From the NCBI GenBank assembly GCA_009869945.1, contig WIXG01000345.1, forward strand, positions 1 through 64,000: DNA of 64,000 nt. The letters are read 5' to 3'. Shown here piece by piece: positions 21,852 through 33,194 of the stretch; the first letter of the stretch is position 1; each line of letters opens with the position of its first letter. The notes below the pieces were generated by a model that saw only the letters and a list, made by a program, of their open reading frames with translations, was not told the DNA's origin and did not search any database. This stretch comes from Mesaphorura yosii. Its lineage: Eukaryota; Arthropoda; Collembola; Poduromorpha; Tullbergiidae. Position numbers and translations under genes: made by a program.

Positions 21852-23750
21852 TTTCTTCTAGTCAGTAGCACAAAAATCACGAGTCAGATGAATCTCTAGT
21901 CGATATCGTCGGCCGATAGTTATTCGATTGATCAGAAATCAGTAAATCAGTACCACCACGGACAGAGCGTCAACTACGAAGCACGAACTACAAGAAAGTG
22001 GAAATACGTGTGGCCCGCCCCGGCGGGCGAGGTGGGCGCTTTCTCATTGAACATGAAGCCACAATCCCACAATGCATTGGCTTCGCGTCTTTTATAATTT
22101 CCAATATAATTTGTTTAGAGAAAATGTTCGAAACAGATATGATAATGAATACGAAATGTTGTAGTCTCAGCTCGACTGGACAGACTGGACAGCTGAGGAT
22201 ACCATCTCGAACGATGAAAATACAATAGACAAATGACAAATGCCTTCTTCCAGGAGACCATTTCAATTACAAATCTCCATCTCTCCGTCCTCGGTTGCAA
22301 ATTACTGCACAAGACATGCATGACATGCGTGTGACGATTGTTGACCAGCCGCCAGCAGGAGCATTTTATGAGTAACCCATTTTTATCAAACTGTGTCCTT
22401 TAGCGTTTCGCGTTGCCTGACTACCCCAAAGAGGAACGAATTATCCCAATTCCTCACTGACCTCACGCTTAGAAGGTCAAGCCATCAATGAAACCTGACA
22501 GTGCCGACTACCGACATGAACAGCTTCGCTTTGAAGCTAACAAGACCGACTTGACATTTGACATCCGCCGCTGCTGCTGGCGTCCGTGTACCTTGATTCT
22601 TGGTCATTACACAATCATTTTCGCGTGCACATCATTCCGCTGGACGTTGATAATGATTTCATGACCAGAGTATTCACAGAATATTTCCATGTCGTGGCGA
22701 GGAAGTCCAGAAGACAGTGGAAAAAGATTGACTCTCGAGTGTCGAGGCTGATGGTTGACTGACGACTGACGTTGACCAGCTCAACATCTGCGGACCAGCG
22801 ACCGAGGCAAGCAGCATCAATTTTCGTGCGGGCACCACTCCGCGGCCTGTCGAATTTTCTGACGTCTGCGCCTGCCTGCAGCGGCATGTACTTGACTTGA
22901 CGGCCTCGACAATGACAATCGAAATGGCGAAATGGAAATCTCGATCTCCGCGTCTGCGTAATGAAATAAAACACTTAACAAAAGAGTTGTCGTGTAGCAC
23001 AATCAGTAATCTGCATAACAATGGTCACTGAACAAGAAGGAATTAAGAGATTAAGTGCTAACACCACAGGCAGCCAGCAGGCCACGCCAGGCCAAGCAGG
23101 AGGACGACAAAAGTTAAGTGTACGATTACGAGTTGAAGTCGAGTGATCAGCGAAGGTCAGCCTCTTGACAGCACAACACATTAACTACTACACACTCAAT
23201 TACAGAGTACGTAAATGGATCTTGATGTTGATTAGTATGATTAGGCTCATTGGCTTATTAGACTCGCTCGCTTGGAAGAGATCGATGCTGATGCTGATGT
23301 TGATACTAATTACCATAATTGTGTTATGTTACGCTGCTAAACTGCTAAGCTGTGCTCTGAATAGAAGCAAAAGCAAAGGCAAAGGCAAAAGTAGTTGCAC
23401 GTTGAAGTAATGGAATGTGTCCCGTAATTATGTACCCGGACGCCTTTCAAATCAGCGTGAAATCTGCGACATTCTTCACGCACGTGCCGCTGCTCGACTA
23501 TTATTAGCGTTTTTTGCCTATGGGAGTCTGGACTGCAGCTGATCCTACGATGCGAACGATGCGAGTCCCTTCACTTCAGTCTATTTTCAATCGTGCTTCC
23601 GGCGGAACGCATCACGCAATTCTTTTATCGTCCTTCAGTGCATTTTGTCTAGCAAGTCCAGCTTTCGTTGTTCCGGTGCATGAACACGACGACGAAGACG
23701 GCTGATACTAATTAACTTCAGCTCAGCAGTCGAACCGCCGCACCTTCGAC
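21852..23750. other. long intergenic spacer (1.9 kb)
   Basis: Divergent region between the RpS3 copy and the MFS transporter. Small overlapping open frames in several phases show no family resemblance. Low-complexity AGCAAAAGC/GGCAAA repeats lie near 23370-23390 and GATGCTGAT repeats near 23282-23305. Transporter 5' UTR is likely at the right end. No gene supported. Confidence 0.4.
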
Positions 23751-25487
23751 ATGAACTCGAAAAACGGAGCAGCAGAACAAAATGGCAATGGTCACTCGAT
23801 TGGGACCGAGACCACTGGTAAGTTAATTCTTAGATGGATCTTAACTTTTCTTAGCGAATCGGGTTCGCAGCTTCAGAATTCAGCAATGATCCGTTGTATT
23901 TTAGATATTGAATCGTATGAGTGCCAAACAAATGGCCAGCTCAGCCAGATCAACAACAACACCTCCGCCTCACACGGCAATGGAAATGGACAAAGTCGGA
24001 ATCGAGTCATTCGCATCATTCAGAACCACTACAGCACAGGAGGTGGAGTGCAGAAATCCGAGGCTCAAGTGCGTCGTGAGAGGTGGCTCGTGCCGGGTCT
24101 CCTCGCCTTCAATCGCTGGGCGCTGATGCCAGCCGCCATCGTCATCCAGTTCTGCTGTGGTTCGCTGTACGCCTGGTCGGTGTTTAACAAGCCCATTGAC
24201 AGGTTAATTTATGGGGAAGTACGCAACATGGCTCCGATCACATTCTATGTCGCCGTGGGCTGTTTTGGAACCTCGGCAGCAATCATGGGCCCATGGCTGG
24301 AACGGCACGGCCCGATGCCAGCCTGCATACTCGGAACGTGCCTTTTCTTCGCTGGGAACCTCGTAACGGCGCTGGCATTGTTTGTCAAACAGATTTGGCT
24401 GGTATACATCGGCTACGGAGTGATCGCAGGTTTCGGCCTTGGACTCTGCTACATTTCGCCCGTCAGTGCCCTCCAGAAATGGTTTCCAGACAAACGTGGC
24501 CTTGCGTCGGGGTTCGCAGTGTGTGGGTTCGGGGCCGGCTCGATCGCTATTGCAAAAGTTCAGATTCCGTTGATCGACGCAGTCGGACTACCGTACACAT
24601 TCATAATTTTGGGGTCCGTGTACTTTATATGCATGCTGTGCTCAGCGCTGGTGCTCCGAACGCCGCCACCAAAGCCTGCTGCGACTGAATTCGGATCGAC
24701 AGCACCGTCAACGCCCACACCTTTGGTGAAGCAGGCCGTCAATCCAGAGTCGAGTCAGCCCACGCCAGCTTCTGTGACTGCACCGGCACCCTCACCATCA
24801 ATCTCGCTGATCGAGGCGCTCACGTCCCGCTCCTACCGCTTAATGTACATCATGTTCTTTGCCAACGCCATCTTCGGCCTCGTCGTAATCTCACGACTTT
24901 CCAACATGATCACGGACATCTTCGCAAAGACCCCAGAAGAGGCGAGCACAATCGTGTCCATCAACGGAGGCTTCAACCTCGGCGGTCGCCTCATCATGTC
25001 CATCATGTCGGACTACGTCGGCCGCAAGAACTGCTACGTGGGCATGCTTACAACGCAGCTCGTCATTCTGGGCACGTTCTCGACGATCACGACCACGGGC
25101 ACATACTGGGCCTTCCTCCTCACAATGTGGATGCTCACGGCCTGCTACGGCGCGGGCTTCGGTGTGATTCCTGCGTTCCTCACAGACAAGTTTGGCCCCA
25201 CAAACATCGGCGCCTGTCATGGAATCATTCTCACGGCGTGGTCTATCGCTGGAGTCGCTGGCGGCCTGATTTTTACCGCCGTTTTCGACCAACTCGCGGC
25301 TGATAGGGTCGGAGACGACCCGCACCCGTACAACGTGAATGTTTGGTGGATCTGCGGCGTCGTATTCATCGGCTGGTTTGTCACGCTCTTCATTGAGCCA
25401 ACGGCGAATGATCGGCGGTTTCTGGGAAGAATCAAAAGGATTTTGTGCTGCGGGCGCGGCGGCGAAGGCGATGAGGAGAAAGCGTAA
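23751..25487 (+). CDS. MFS transporter, oxalate:formate antiporter (OFA) type
   Basis: Exons 23751-23817 and 23905-25487, 549 aa. The intervening 87 bp (GTAAGT...TATTTTAG) are open and a multiple of three, so reading through is possible, but the borders are canonical and the inserted peptide has no counterpart in the family. After a Gln/Asn-rich cytoplasmic N-terminus there are about 12 TM segments. The key family signature is VSALQKWFPDKRGLASGFAV and CGFGAGS after TM4; a central Ser/Pro/Thr-rich loop (PSTPTPLVKQAV) and a second half with SDYVGRKNCY follow. Bacterial and fungal members move monocarboxylates or dicarboxylates (oxalate, formate, lactate) across the plasma membrane; substrate here is inferred only. 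AATAAA at 25578-25583. It converges on ATAD5, and the two poly(A) signals overlap. Confidence 0.85.
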   Translation: MNSKNGAAEQNGNGHSIGTETTGKLILRWILTFLSESGSQLQNSAMIRCILDIESYECQTNGQLSQINNNTSASHGNGNGQSRNRVIRIIQNHYSTGGGVQKSEAQVRRERWLVPGLLAFNRWALMPAAIVIQFCCGSLYAWSVFNKPIDRLIYGEVRNMAPITFYVAVGCFGTSAAIMGPWLERHGPMPACILGTCLFFAGNLVTALALFVKQIWLVYIGYGVIAGFGLGLCYISPVSALQKWFPDKRGLASGFAVCGFGAGSIAIAKVQIPLIDAVGLPYTFIILGSVYFICMLCSALVLRTPPPKPAATEFGSTAPSTPTPLVKQAVNPESSQPTPASVTAPAPSPSISLIEALTSRSYRLMYIMFFANAIFGLVVISRLSNMITDIFAKTPEEASTIVSINGGFNLGGRLIMSIMSDYVGRKNCYVGMLTTQLVILGTFSTITTTGTYWAFLLTMWMLTACYGAGFGVIPAFLTDKFGPTNIGACHGIILTAWSIAGVAGGLIFTAVFDQLAADRVGDDPHPYNVNVWWICGVVFIGWFVTLFIEPTANDRRFLGRIKRILCCGRGGEGDEEKA

Positions 25488-25680
25488 TTGGAATTTTGCA
25501 CCACGCTATATTTGCATTTTATGGTTCCTTTTACTTAATTTTATGCGGAATAACAATTTTAACTCTTCACACACTTGAATAAATCAATTTTCATTTATTT
25601 GCAAGGTACAAAGCTCAAAGCTGTATAAAATAACTCCGTAAATCGTAGTCCATAACTTGAGATTTAATTACCTACAGCCA

Positions 25681-28600
25681 TCAAACACGATCATGAACGC
25701 CGTGCTTTTGTATGGCAGTGGCGGTGCCTGTGCTCGCTTCGGGCAACAACGAAGTCGCCACCGCTTCCTGCTTCACACTTTCAAAGTGGAGCGTCGTCTC
25801 GATTTCGCCGATGAGCTCATGACTCATGCGATTAAAATAATGCTTCACGCGACCGTTCCGTCTTCGACTGCTGCCAGCCCGTCCGCCGTACGCGCCTGCG
25901 CCTTCGTCGAGTGAATTCAGGATACTCTGCTTGACGATTGTCCGGAGCCAGCCGATGGCCTCGAAGTCTCGGTCGTCATCCAGGTACTCCGCCAGCTGAC
26001 TACGCACGTGCTGGGCGGCGGAGCGGGTTTCTTGCCTGGAGACTGGCTCGTACAGCAGCGAAGTGTAATACTGTGACTGTGCGAGGATTCGGGTGCAGGT
26101 GCTGCTGCTGGCCTGCTCCACGCCTATGCGTCGAATAAAATTAGATTGTGCTGCCAGATCGAAGCGACGAGGCTCCCAGCCGTACTCGTACTTTGACTCT
26201 GACAGCTCTGGCCATGATTCTGATTCGAGTCGCATCTCCGCCGTAGAAATGCAGTCCAGATCCGCGAGCAAACTGCAACCTTCTGCGACGGAGGCCAGTT
26301 TCTTGATGTTTGTGGTCTTTAGTTTTTCTTTTGTATCCGTGACCGCGCTGAATTCAGTATTGCTCAGGCCCAGGTCCGATTTCAAGGCGGCCTGCTGTTC
26401 GAAATCTTGCACAATTCCACCGCAGAAGTGTTGATGCATTTTGTTATAATCCAGGAACCAATCCGTGTTCATGTAAAATTGAAGCTGATTGACCGCCTGA
26501 CGAATGTCTCCTTTGGTATGCTGGGCGATTGTTCCAAGCACGGCACTGACGTACTCGTCTTCATCGCCATCGCCGCCCAACCCAAACTCCAATCGTACAA
26601 TGCGCTGAAGTGCTTTGACGATGCTGTCGCTCCGTGGCGCCCTGCATGCAATCCAGAGCGGGTCAGTTTTCTCAATTTTCGGGTCGAGCGTCCAACTTAA
26701 ACTTAGACGAGTGCTTTCTTCATTTTGAAATTGAGTCCTCGATGCTGCCATCGCTGTCGAAATAGTCATGACGATGGGCCGCACTGAGCTCTGGATCAGT
26801 TGGACGATTGCGCGGTGAAATCCTTCGTCTTCTTCCTGCACCAGATTCACGTCCTCGAAGAGCAGAAGGCATGGTCGTGGGTCGTGATTCTGGCTGCTGC
26901 TTGAGTCCTGACTTTCTTCCTGCACTTCAACTTCACTATCGCTGCTTTCTTCCGCCTCTGAATCATCGTCTTCGTCTCCGTCGCCGCCTCTGCCCTTTTC
27001 ATGTAATCGTCTTGATAGCGTCGCCTCTTCCACCATTTCCATTACCTCTCGCCCCGAACGCCGTGACGAGAAGTTAATTTCGACCACTTTGAAGCCCAGC
27101 ATCGTGGCGACTGTGTAAATGAGCGCAGACTTCCCGCAGCCCGTCGGACCGTACATCACAACAGATTTCTTGCGTTCCGAGTTGCCGACACCGCCGTCAT
27201 CTTCATCGCTGGATACAAACTCTGAGTCGGATCCTCGCCGCTTACGTTTGGGTTCAGGCAGCTGCCGACGGTTCGCCCCTCCGCTTTCAGTGATGTCATC
27301 CTTCCAGGTTTGGAGCCAGTAGCTGAACTGGTGTACGGCGCTCGGGTCGGTTGCGAGCGTGCTCAGGTCGTCGACTGGCGCGTGTTTAAGAACGAAAGGA
27401 TCGTGGTGGTTTCTGTCGGCGAGAAGTCGTGCCAAGTCAAAGTCGGAGCGTGGCTTGAGACCGCTTTTGATTGGGCAGCACGATAATGTGGCTGGAATGG
27501 GGCTTTCTCTTTGGAATTCCGAGTGGACCGTTACTGTTGTGTGTTTATGCAGGAATTTGTTCAGCGCTTGAACGTCGATCTGGAATATTTCAGCGTCAGG
27601 GAATTTAGGCTCCGGCGCAAGGTTGAAATTTTGTGGGATCGTTGATATTGGCAGTTCTGTGGGGTTGTCGTGATCAAAACTGTGGACATGACTGACTGTC
27701 GGGAAGAATTGTGCCACTTCAAGCCAGGAATCCTGCTCGCGCTTCTTCTCCGCCTGGCGCTGTGCTTTCAGAATGGTCGACGGCACGCCCGAGTACAAAA
27801 AGTCCCGTGTTTCCTTGTCCAGCACTCGCGTGACTGGTGACTGAGATTGCTGTTGCGAAAAAGCAGAGGAGGACTGACTGTTGCTGGAAGCCGATTTCTT
27901 TGCCTTGCTGGCGCCAGTCTTTACTTTCCCTGATTTTCGTTTGGATATCGGTGGCTCGGGGGAAGATTCCGGCGATGAAGGGCGGTCAAGCTTGTCTGAA
28001 ACTAAAAATTGCATGATTTATTGTTAGCGATCAATTCTAAGCACGCAGAACCGCCAAGAAAACACATTCGACTTACCGAAATAACTTCTAATGTTTCGCT
28101 GCATCGCAATTCGTGATGAGCGACGTCTGCCGAGCTCCGACTCGGGTTCAGGATCATCAGGTACACTGGATTTGGAGACCTTCTCCTTCACTCCTTCTGC
28201 TTTCGATTTTCTTGCCCGTACCTCCCTCTTTTGTGCAGACGTAGGTTCAGGCTCATCCGTCGACTGGGCCATGGACGAGCATTCGACCACTTCCGGGCAC
28301 GACGGTTCAATTTCAGCTTCAGCCTCAATGTCATTTTCAGGACTCGCATCGGCTACGACAGTAAGAATTGACTCTATGACTTGTACCTCAGGAGAACTTG
28401 CGCTGGTATCTTCGATTTCTGCTACTCCGTTGACATGAGGGACATCTACATCGACTGCTTCTACGCTCGAGCTAGGACTAGGTTCGGCGAACTCTTCAGA
28501 GTGAACAATTGTTGCCTCTTCCGGAGAACTACCGTTAGCAATGTCGCCGTTAGGAATGCCGTTGACCTTCAACTCGGATGTTGGAATTAGAGTCTTGCTT

Positions 28601-29493
28601 GGCTGGTCTTCAATTGACTCCATCGACTCGTTAATATCATTTGGTTTGTCGTTATTATCGTTAGGCAGAGGCTCTACGCCTACGTCCTTATTCTTAGGGA
28701 GTTTATCTAAAATGTAAAAGAATGACAAGAGAATCATTTGAGTTGGTTAGGCTATACTCCAACTTTGGAAAGTTAACCGAATTCGCAATTAACTTAACAC
28801 GCCCATCAGAGATCAATGTGTATTTAATCGCTTAGATTCTCACCGCCTTTAACACCACTACTGGATGGCTCTGCCAAAAGGTCAGACCCGTCAGAATCGA
28901 CACAAGAGGCAGAACACAGCAGTAATAGTGATAGAAGACTCAAATTAGATTTCTTTCATCATCTGGGTAGTGAATATGATCGCATCGTTCGTATCGATAC
29001 ATTTATAAGCTCCACAGAGCGCTCATGGTTGAAACCGAAACTTACTGAAATAGTCCATAATATTTCGACTTGCTGGACTTCTCTGTAGCGACTTTTTAGC
29101 TCGAGGAAGTGACTCGGCTGGAGACTTCTGAATCTTGGCCTTTTTGTTCTTGGGCATTGGCGTCGCCTTCGGCTTCTTCGTAGTCGTGGTTCCATTTCCG
29201 TTTTGATGAATCTTCTTACTTCTGCTTCTGCTATTCCGGCCCCTGCCCCTGCTTAGCCGATTCGTGACGGTAGCTAGTTCTGACTCTGACCCCGCATCTG
29301 ATTCAGATGACGAATCAGTGTCACCAATGATGATATGCCTCTTCGTCTTCGTTGTAGCTGCCGATCTTGACGGTTTACTCCTTTGGTCTGGCGGATCGCG
29401 ACGGCGAAGAACAGGTGACCGTGACTTGGAAGAAGATCGGGACGATGGGGACAAAGACAAGGTGAGCGTGTGTACTTTCTTTCTCTTTGGCAT
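25681..29493 (-). CDS. ATAD5: ATAD5/Elg1 PCNA-unloader large subunit
   Basis: Exons 29046-29493, 28844-28870, 28077-28706 and 25681-28001 give 1141 aa. It should form the RFC-like complex that unloads PCNA after replication. Seen: a basic, Ser-rich N-terminus (MPKRKKVHT), a first YF motif (SRNIMDYF), a 27-nt microexon (KPSSSGVKG), an acidic stretch, then the canonical PIP box QRNIRSYF. The AAA+ part has Walker A (GPTGCGKSALIYTVA), the ATAD5-typical EINFSSRRSGREVMEMVEEA, a Walker B-like CLLLFEDVNLV, and GDIRQAVNQLQFYM in the lid. The microexon start was fixed by reading frame and acceptor. The protein is much shorter than human ATAD5 (about 1840 aa), chiefly in the disordered N-terminal half. 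No other large ATPase of this type is nearby. Head-to-head with thioredoxin. Confidence 0.9.
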
Positions 29494-29884
29494 GTTGACT
29501 AATTACAGTTTATAGTTTCGATGCAATGAACACTGAACAACCGCGGATAATACAGATACAGAACTAATCGCAGACTAATTCAGTTATCAGCGATTGCGAT
29601 TGGGACGCAGTGCGTAATGAACACCAAAAGATCACGATCAGTACACTGCTGTTTTGTGTCCTCCAGCCTTTTACGGTTCTCTTCGCGATCTTTTCCCTCG
29701 CAGTGAGCAGATCCAGCTTTCCTTGTTGCTCGAATCTCCGGCTGACTCGCGAATCTCGAGTTCAAAATCTCCCTGCAAGGCAATGGTTTCGAAATTGTGA
29801 TCCACATCTCTTCTTTCATCAATCATTGATCTGGGCACAAGAATTAATCGTTTCGTGCATCGCGATCGTTGTCGTAAATTAAGT
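29494..29884. promoter_or_regulatory. shared head-to-head promoter interval
   Basis: The 391 bases between the ATAD5 ATG (minus) and the thioredoxin ATG (plus) must hold both promoters. No TATA box is obvious, in line with housekeeping promoters. Function inferred from position only. Confidence 0.4.
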
Positions 29885-30557
29885 ATGTCGTCTCGACTTG
29901 TACTCCTCCGGTTAAGATCAGCGGCCAGATGCTCCACTGCAGGTTCCAGTCTCATTTTGTCCCATTCTTCTAATCACCTGACAAGGCCAAGTCCAGCTAT
30001 TGTTACTACATTAATTCGAGTGCCACTGCCGCCAGCCCGACCATTCACAACAAGTCAAACTCGGCAGGATGCGTTCAACGTGCAAGATGAGCAGGACTTC
30101 AAAGATAAGGTCACGTCAGTCACGGACAAGCCGATCGTGGTCGAATTTCACGCGGTGTAAGCTTTCATTGGAAGATTTCACTGAACTGACTGAAATAGAA
30201 GCTGTAGAGGGCTTATTGTGGATAATTGTCGAATATTGTGTCATTTCAGGTGGTGTGGCCCTTGCAAGCAGCTAATGCCTCGTCTTGAGAAGAGGATTGC
30301 AACAACTCAAAACAAGGTTGACCTCGCCAAGGTGGATATCGGTAAGTCACAATATTGTGATATTTCTTTAATTACGACCACGATGTTTCTATGTTTTCGT
30401 TTCGGTTTCAGATGACCTTCCAGATCTGGCGATGGAGTACGGTGTAAACGCCGTGCCCTCAGTAATCGCGTTCATGGATGGTAAAATCGTCGACAAATTC
30501 GTTGGGGTGAAGGATGAAGACGAAATCGATGTATTCATTAAGAAATTAACCAAATGA
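29885..30557 (+). CDS. TXN2: thioredoxin, mitochondrial
   Basis: Exons 29885-30156, 30250-30341 and 30412-30557, 169 aa. Reduces protein disulphides in the mitochondrial matrix. The first 65 or so residues are Arg/Ser-rich with no acidic residue, a typical matrix-targeting presequence ([20 protein letters not shown]). The fold then starts at [15 protein letters not shown], with VVEFHA leading into the active site WCGPC (Cys93, Cys96), the Asp-rich [13 protein letters not shown] and the cis-Pro loop [10 protein letters not shown]. Length matches animal TXN2 once the presequence is counted. The exon 1/2 junction falls inside the codon just before the active-site Trp. Confidence 0.93.
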
Positions 30558-31097
30558 TCCTGATTCCTATATATTAAATCGTAATCAGTCATACTCATGA
30601 GTCAGAAAGTTCGCAGTAAAATTCACAATCGATTGACAAACGTATAAATTCATTGGCTGTGGCATTTGCAATTAAGTTTAGCCCGAAAGCATACATATCG
30701 AATTACACCATATCAGCTCAGCGTGTCGTTTCATTACCATTAACAGCTTTAATCAGTTTTTCGCACGTTCGGAAAACGACAAGTGAGCAATTCATATTCG
30801 ATTACACAACCAATAACGCTATCAGAATTGAAGAGCATTACATAATTTCTCAGAGCACTAAAGCGTAATGCGAAAAGAAGCGGAGACTGTAGACCGCTAA
30901 AAGCGAAAGGCAAGCCCGAGTTTACTTCACAGTTCACAGGCCCACAGTGTCATTATCATTAGTCAATGGTCAATGTGATGTGAATGGTAAGTGTGAAAAT
31001 CCTAATTGAGCAAGAAAATCGCAACGCACAGGCACAGAAAAGTTGTGAGCACGCACTTCTACTTCGACACAAGACAGAAAAGCAAAACGAAAACGCA
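30558..31097. other. intergenic spacer
   Basis: 3' flank of thioredoxin and 5' flank of the acyltransferase. AT-rich, no recognisable element. Confidence 0.4.
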
Positions 31098-32174
31098 ATG
31101 GCCTCTCGCAATATTGGAAATTTCGTACTCGTCGATGGGCAAAGCAGCCAATTCGGGCTCATGACGCCCGTCTTGAAGTCTAGAATTCCCAAATCAGCCT
31201 ACGTAAGTGCGATTTCCGAGAGTTTGGCTTGAATGCACAAGAATCGTTGCGCTGATTCACTGACTTGGCCTCACTTGTTTGGGTTTGGCGTTTAGATGTA
31301 CAACATGTCCCTCCTTTGGCCCCGATTTGCTGACAAAATGAAGTTTTACACGTTCAATGGCGGGGTAGACGAAAATTCGTGGATCTTCGCTACTTTCCTT
31401 CGTTTCGTACGTAACGTGGCCGTCTTGCACGTAAATGAAAACAGTAATTCATGATTAACTTGCAATTTCGTTCCTCTGCGCCTGCAGGATTACGGCATCG
31501 AAGTCTGTATTTCTGCGCCTTCCTCCGCCACCTGCCTCCCACGCGACTTGGCCCAGGCCCTTGAGGATCCGTCCACCTCCCTCATCGACTGGACAAAGCC
31601 CTACGAGCTGATTTCGATTGATAGCGTAATTTCAGCGGAAATTATCGACATGTCACGGAGGCTAACAAAAATTAACCCCGACGTGCATGGTATGAAAGCT
31701 GTCGACACCTTCAACTGCTATCACTACATTGCATTGGACACGAGCATGAACTCGGCGGCAGCAGCAGTAACCGAGAGCGAATTGCCGGCTGGAACCTTCG
31801 TGGCTCCGTTGAACACCGAGACGGGCGCCAAGGTTCTGTATGACGAATGGCCGTACTCGCGGAAAGGGACTGAAGTTCAATGCTGGGATTTGGTCACTCG
31901 GAGCTATTCCTCTGCGGTGTACATCGACGAGGCTCCAGTCGCCTGGAGTTTCTTGCATCAGTGCGGTCACTTGGCGATCCAGACTCGAGAGCCGTTCCGT
32001 GCACGCGGTTTTGCCTCCCGCTGCTTGCGGGCGATGGTGGCCGACCTGAAACGCTATGGATTCGTCCCTTGCGCAATGGTCGACACTGACAATGCGGCTT
32101 CAAACGCCGTGATGGCGGCGGCTGCAATGAAAGTCTCGCACAACGTGGATTTCCTGATTTTCGGCAGGTCTTGA
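31098..32174 (+). CDS. GNAT-family N-acyltransferase
   Basis: Exons 31098-31202, 31296-31406 and 31488-32174, all phase 0, 300 aa. The C-terminal third has the GNAT core: a strand-strand pair (SSAVYIDEAPVAWSFLHQCG, HLAIQTREPF), the acyl-CoA pyrophosphate loop RARGFAS, the following helix RCLRAMVADLKRYG, and the last strand with DTDNAASNAVM. The N-terminal two-thirds are less typical, with an overall layout like the glycine N-acyltransferase-like group of GNATs; this resemblance is by eye. It would transfer an acyl or acetyl group from CoA to an amine, perhaps for conjugation of small molecules. Neither signal peptide nor TM segment is seen, so cytosolic or mitochondrial. It converges on the lectin gene only 70 bases away. 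Confidence 0.72.
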
Positions 32175-32244
32175 ACAACATTTATTAGTACAAAAATAGA
32201 TTGCTTTAACCTGAAATGCATGTAGCATGTAAAATTCAAATTGA

Positions 32245-33194
32245 CTACCGTTCACAAATGAAGTAAGTTTCGAATGAACACGGCGTGTCGTTCCACTTGA
32301 GTCCCTTTCCATCGCGATTCCACAGCTCCAGGCAGTGCTCCTCTTCGCCATTCTCGTACCGAAAATTATTTGGCTCACCCGCGTTCCAATTCGTGTATCC
32401 GACCGGCTTCCCTGCACCAAACCACGTAAATTCGCCTTCTTCGCCGAGATCCGTCCCGCTAGTCCAGAAATGTTCGTTCCCGTACCCGAATTCTTGCACG
32501 GTCTTTTCAATCAGATCGTTCTCGGCTTTGGATTCGATGCTGGCCAGATGCATTCCGTGAAACCGGCAGTAATTCCACGCTTTGAACCAGTTGGCCTACA
32601 AATATAAATTACAGAGGGCTTGAAGAAGAAACAACAAAGAGAACAGGTTCTTGATCTTGATTCTTGCGTAATTGTGTGTTTGTTTTGTGTGATTCGACAT
32701 GAGGAAATTGAATTCGTGAAGCAATCATCGATCAATCGAGTCTTTGTACTTGATACTTGACGACTTTGAATATCGAATTCTTTGTTACGTAATTTGAAAC
32801 GCTCTTGATCTGTGATCTCAAAGATGATGGCAGCTGGCTTACCTTGAAGAAATGCCCAATGTAATAGTTTTTGCTTCCTAGTCGAATACTCGGCCACGAC
32901 GGCGAACACGAGTCTTGGTCCTTATCTTTGGCATTGAAATTGCCCAGACCGTTGATTGCCCCAGCTGATAGGCAAACTAGACACAATAACACAAAACTGA
33001 TACGGAAAACTTGACCCAAGCTGAACTTTTACATGTAAACTACGCACAAGACACAATTTCACATGACACATCCGCCCTTCCACGTTGACGTTCACGTTTT
33101 ACTTACCGTTCACACAGAGGAAAATCGCGATTCCGGCCTGAATCTGCCTTCTGCTGTTGCCTGGAACCACACCAAATGCCCAGAAATGTACCAT
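32245..33194 (-). CDS. secreted C-type lectin, single domain
   Basis: Exons 33107-33194, 32843-32976 and 32245-32595, 190 aa. The frame stays open upstream of exon 2, but only a codon without ATG starts it; the first exon (MVHFWAFGVVPG) with its GTAAGT donor joins in phase at TTTGCC and creates a good hydrophobic leader (AGIAIFLCVNVCLSAGA). The lectin domain shows the expected Cys pattern, WFKAWNYCRFHGMHLASI, then the calcium/sugar motif EPN (NAGEPNNF) and WND (LKWNDTPC), ending FICER. EPN predicts mannose-type specificity. Likely a humoral pattern-recognition or digestive-fluid lectin. AATAAA on the minus strand at 32181-32186 lies seven bases from the neighbouring stop codon. Confidence 0.85.
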
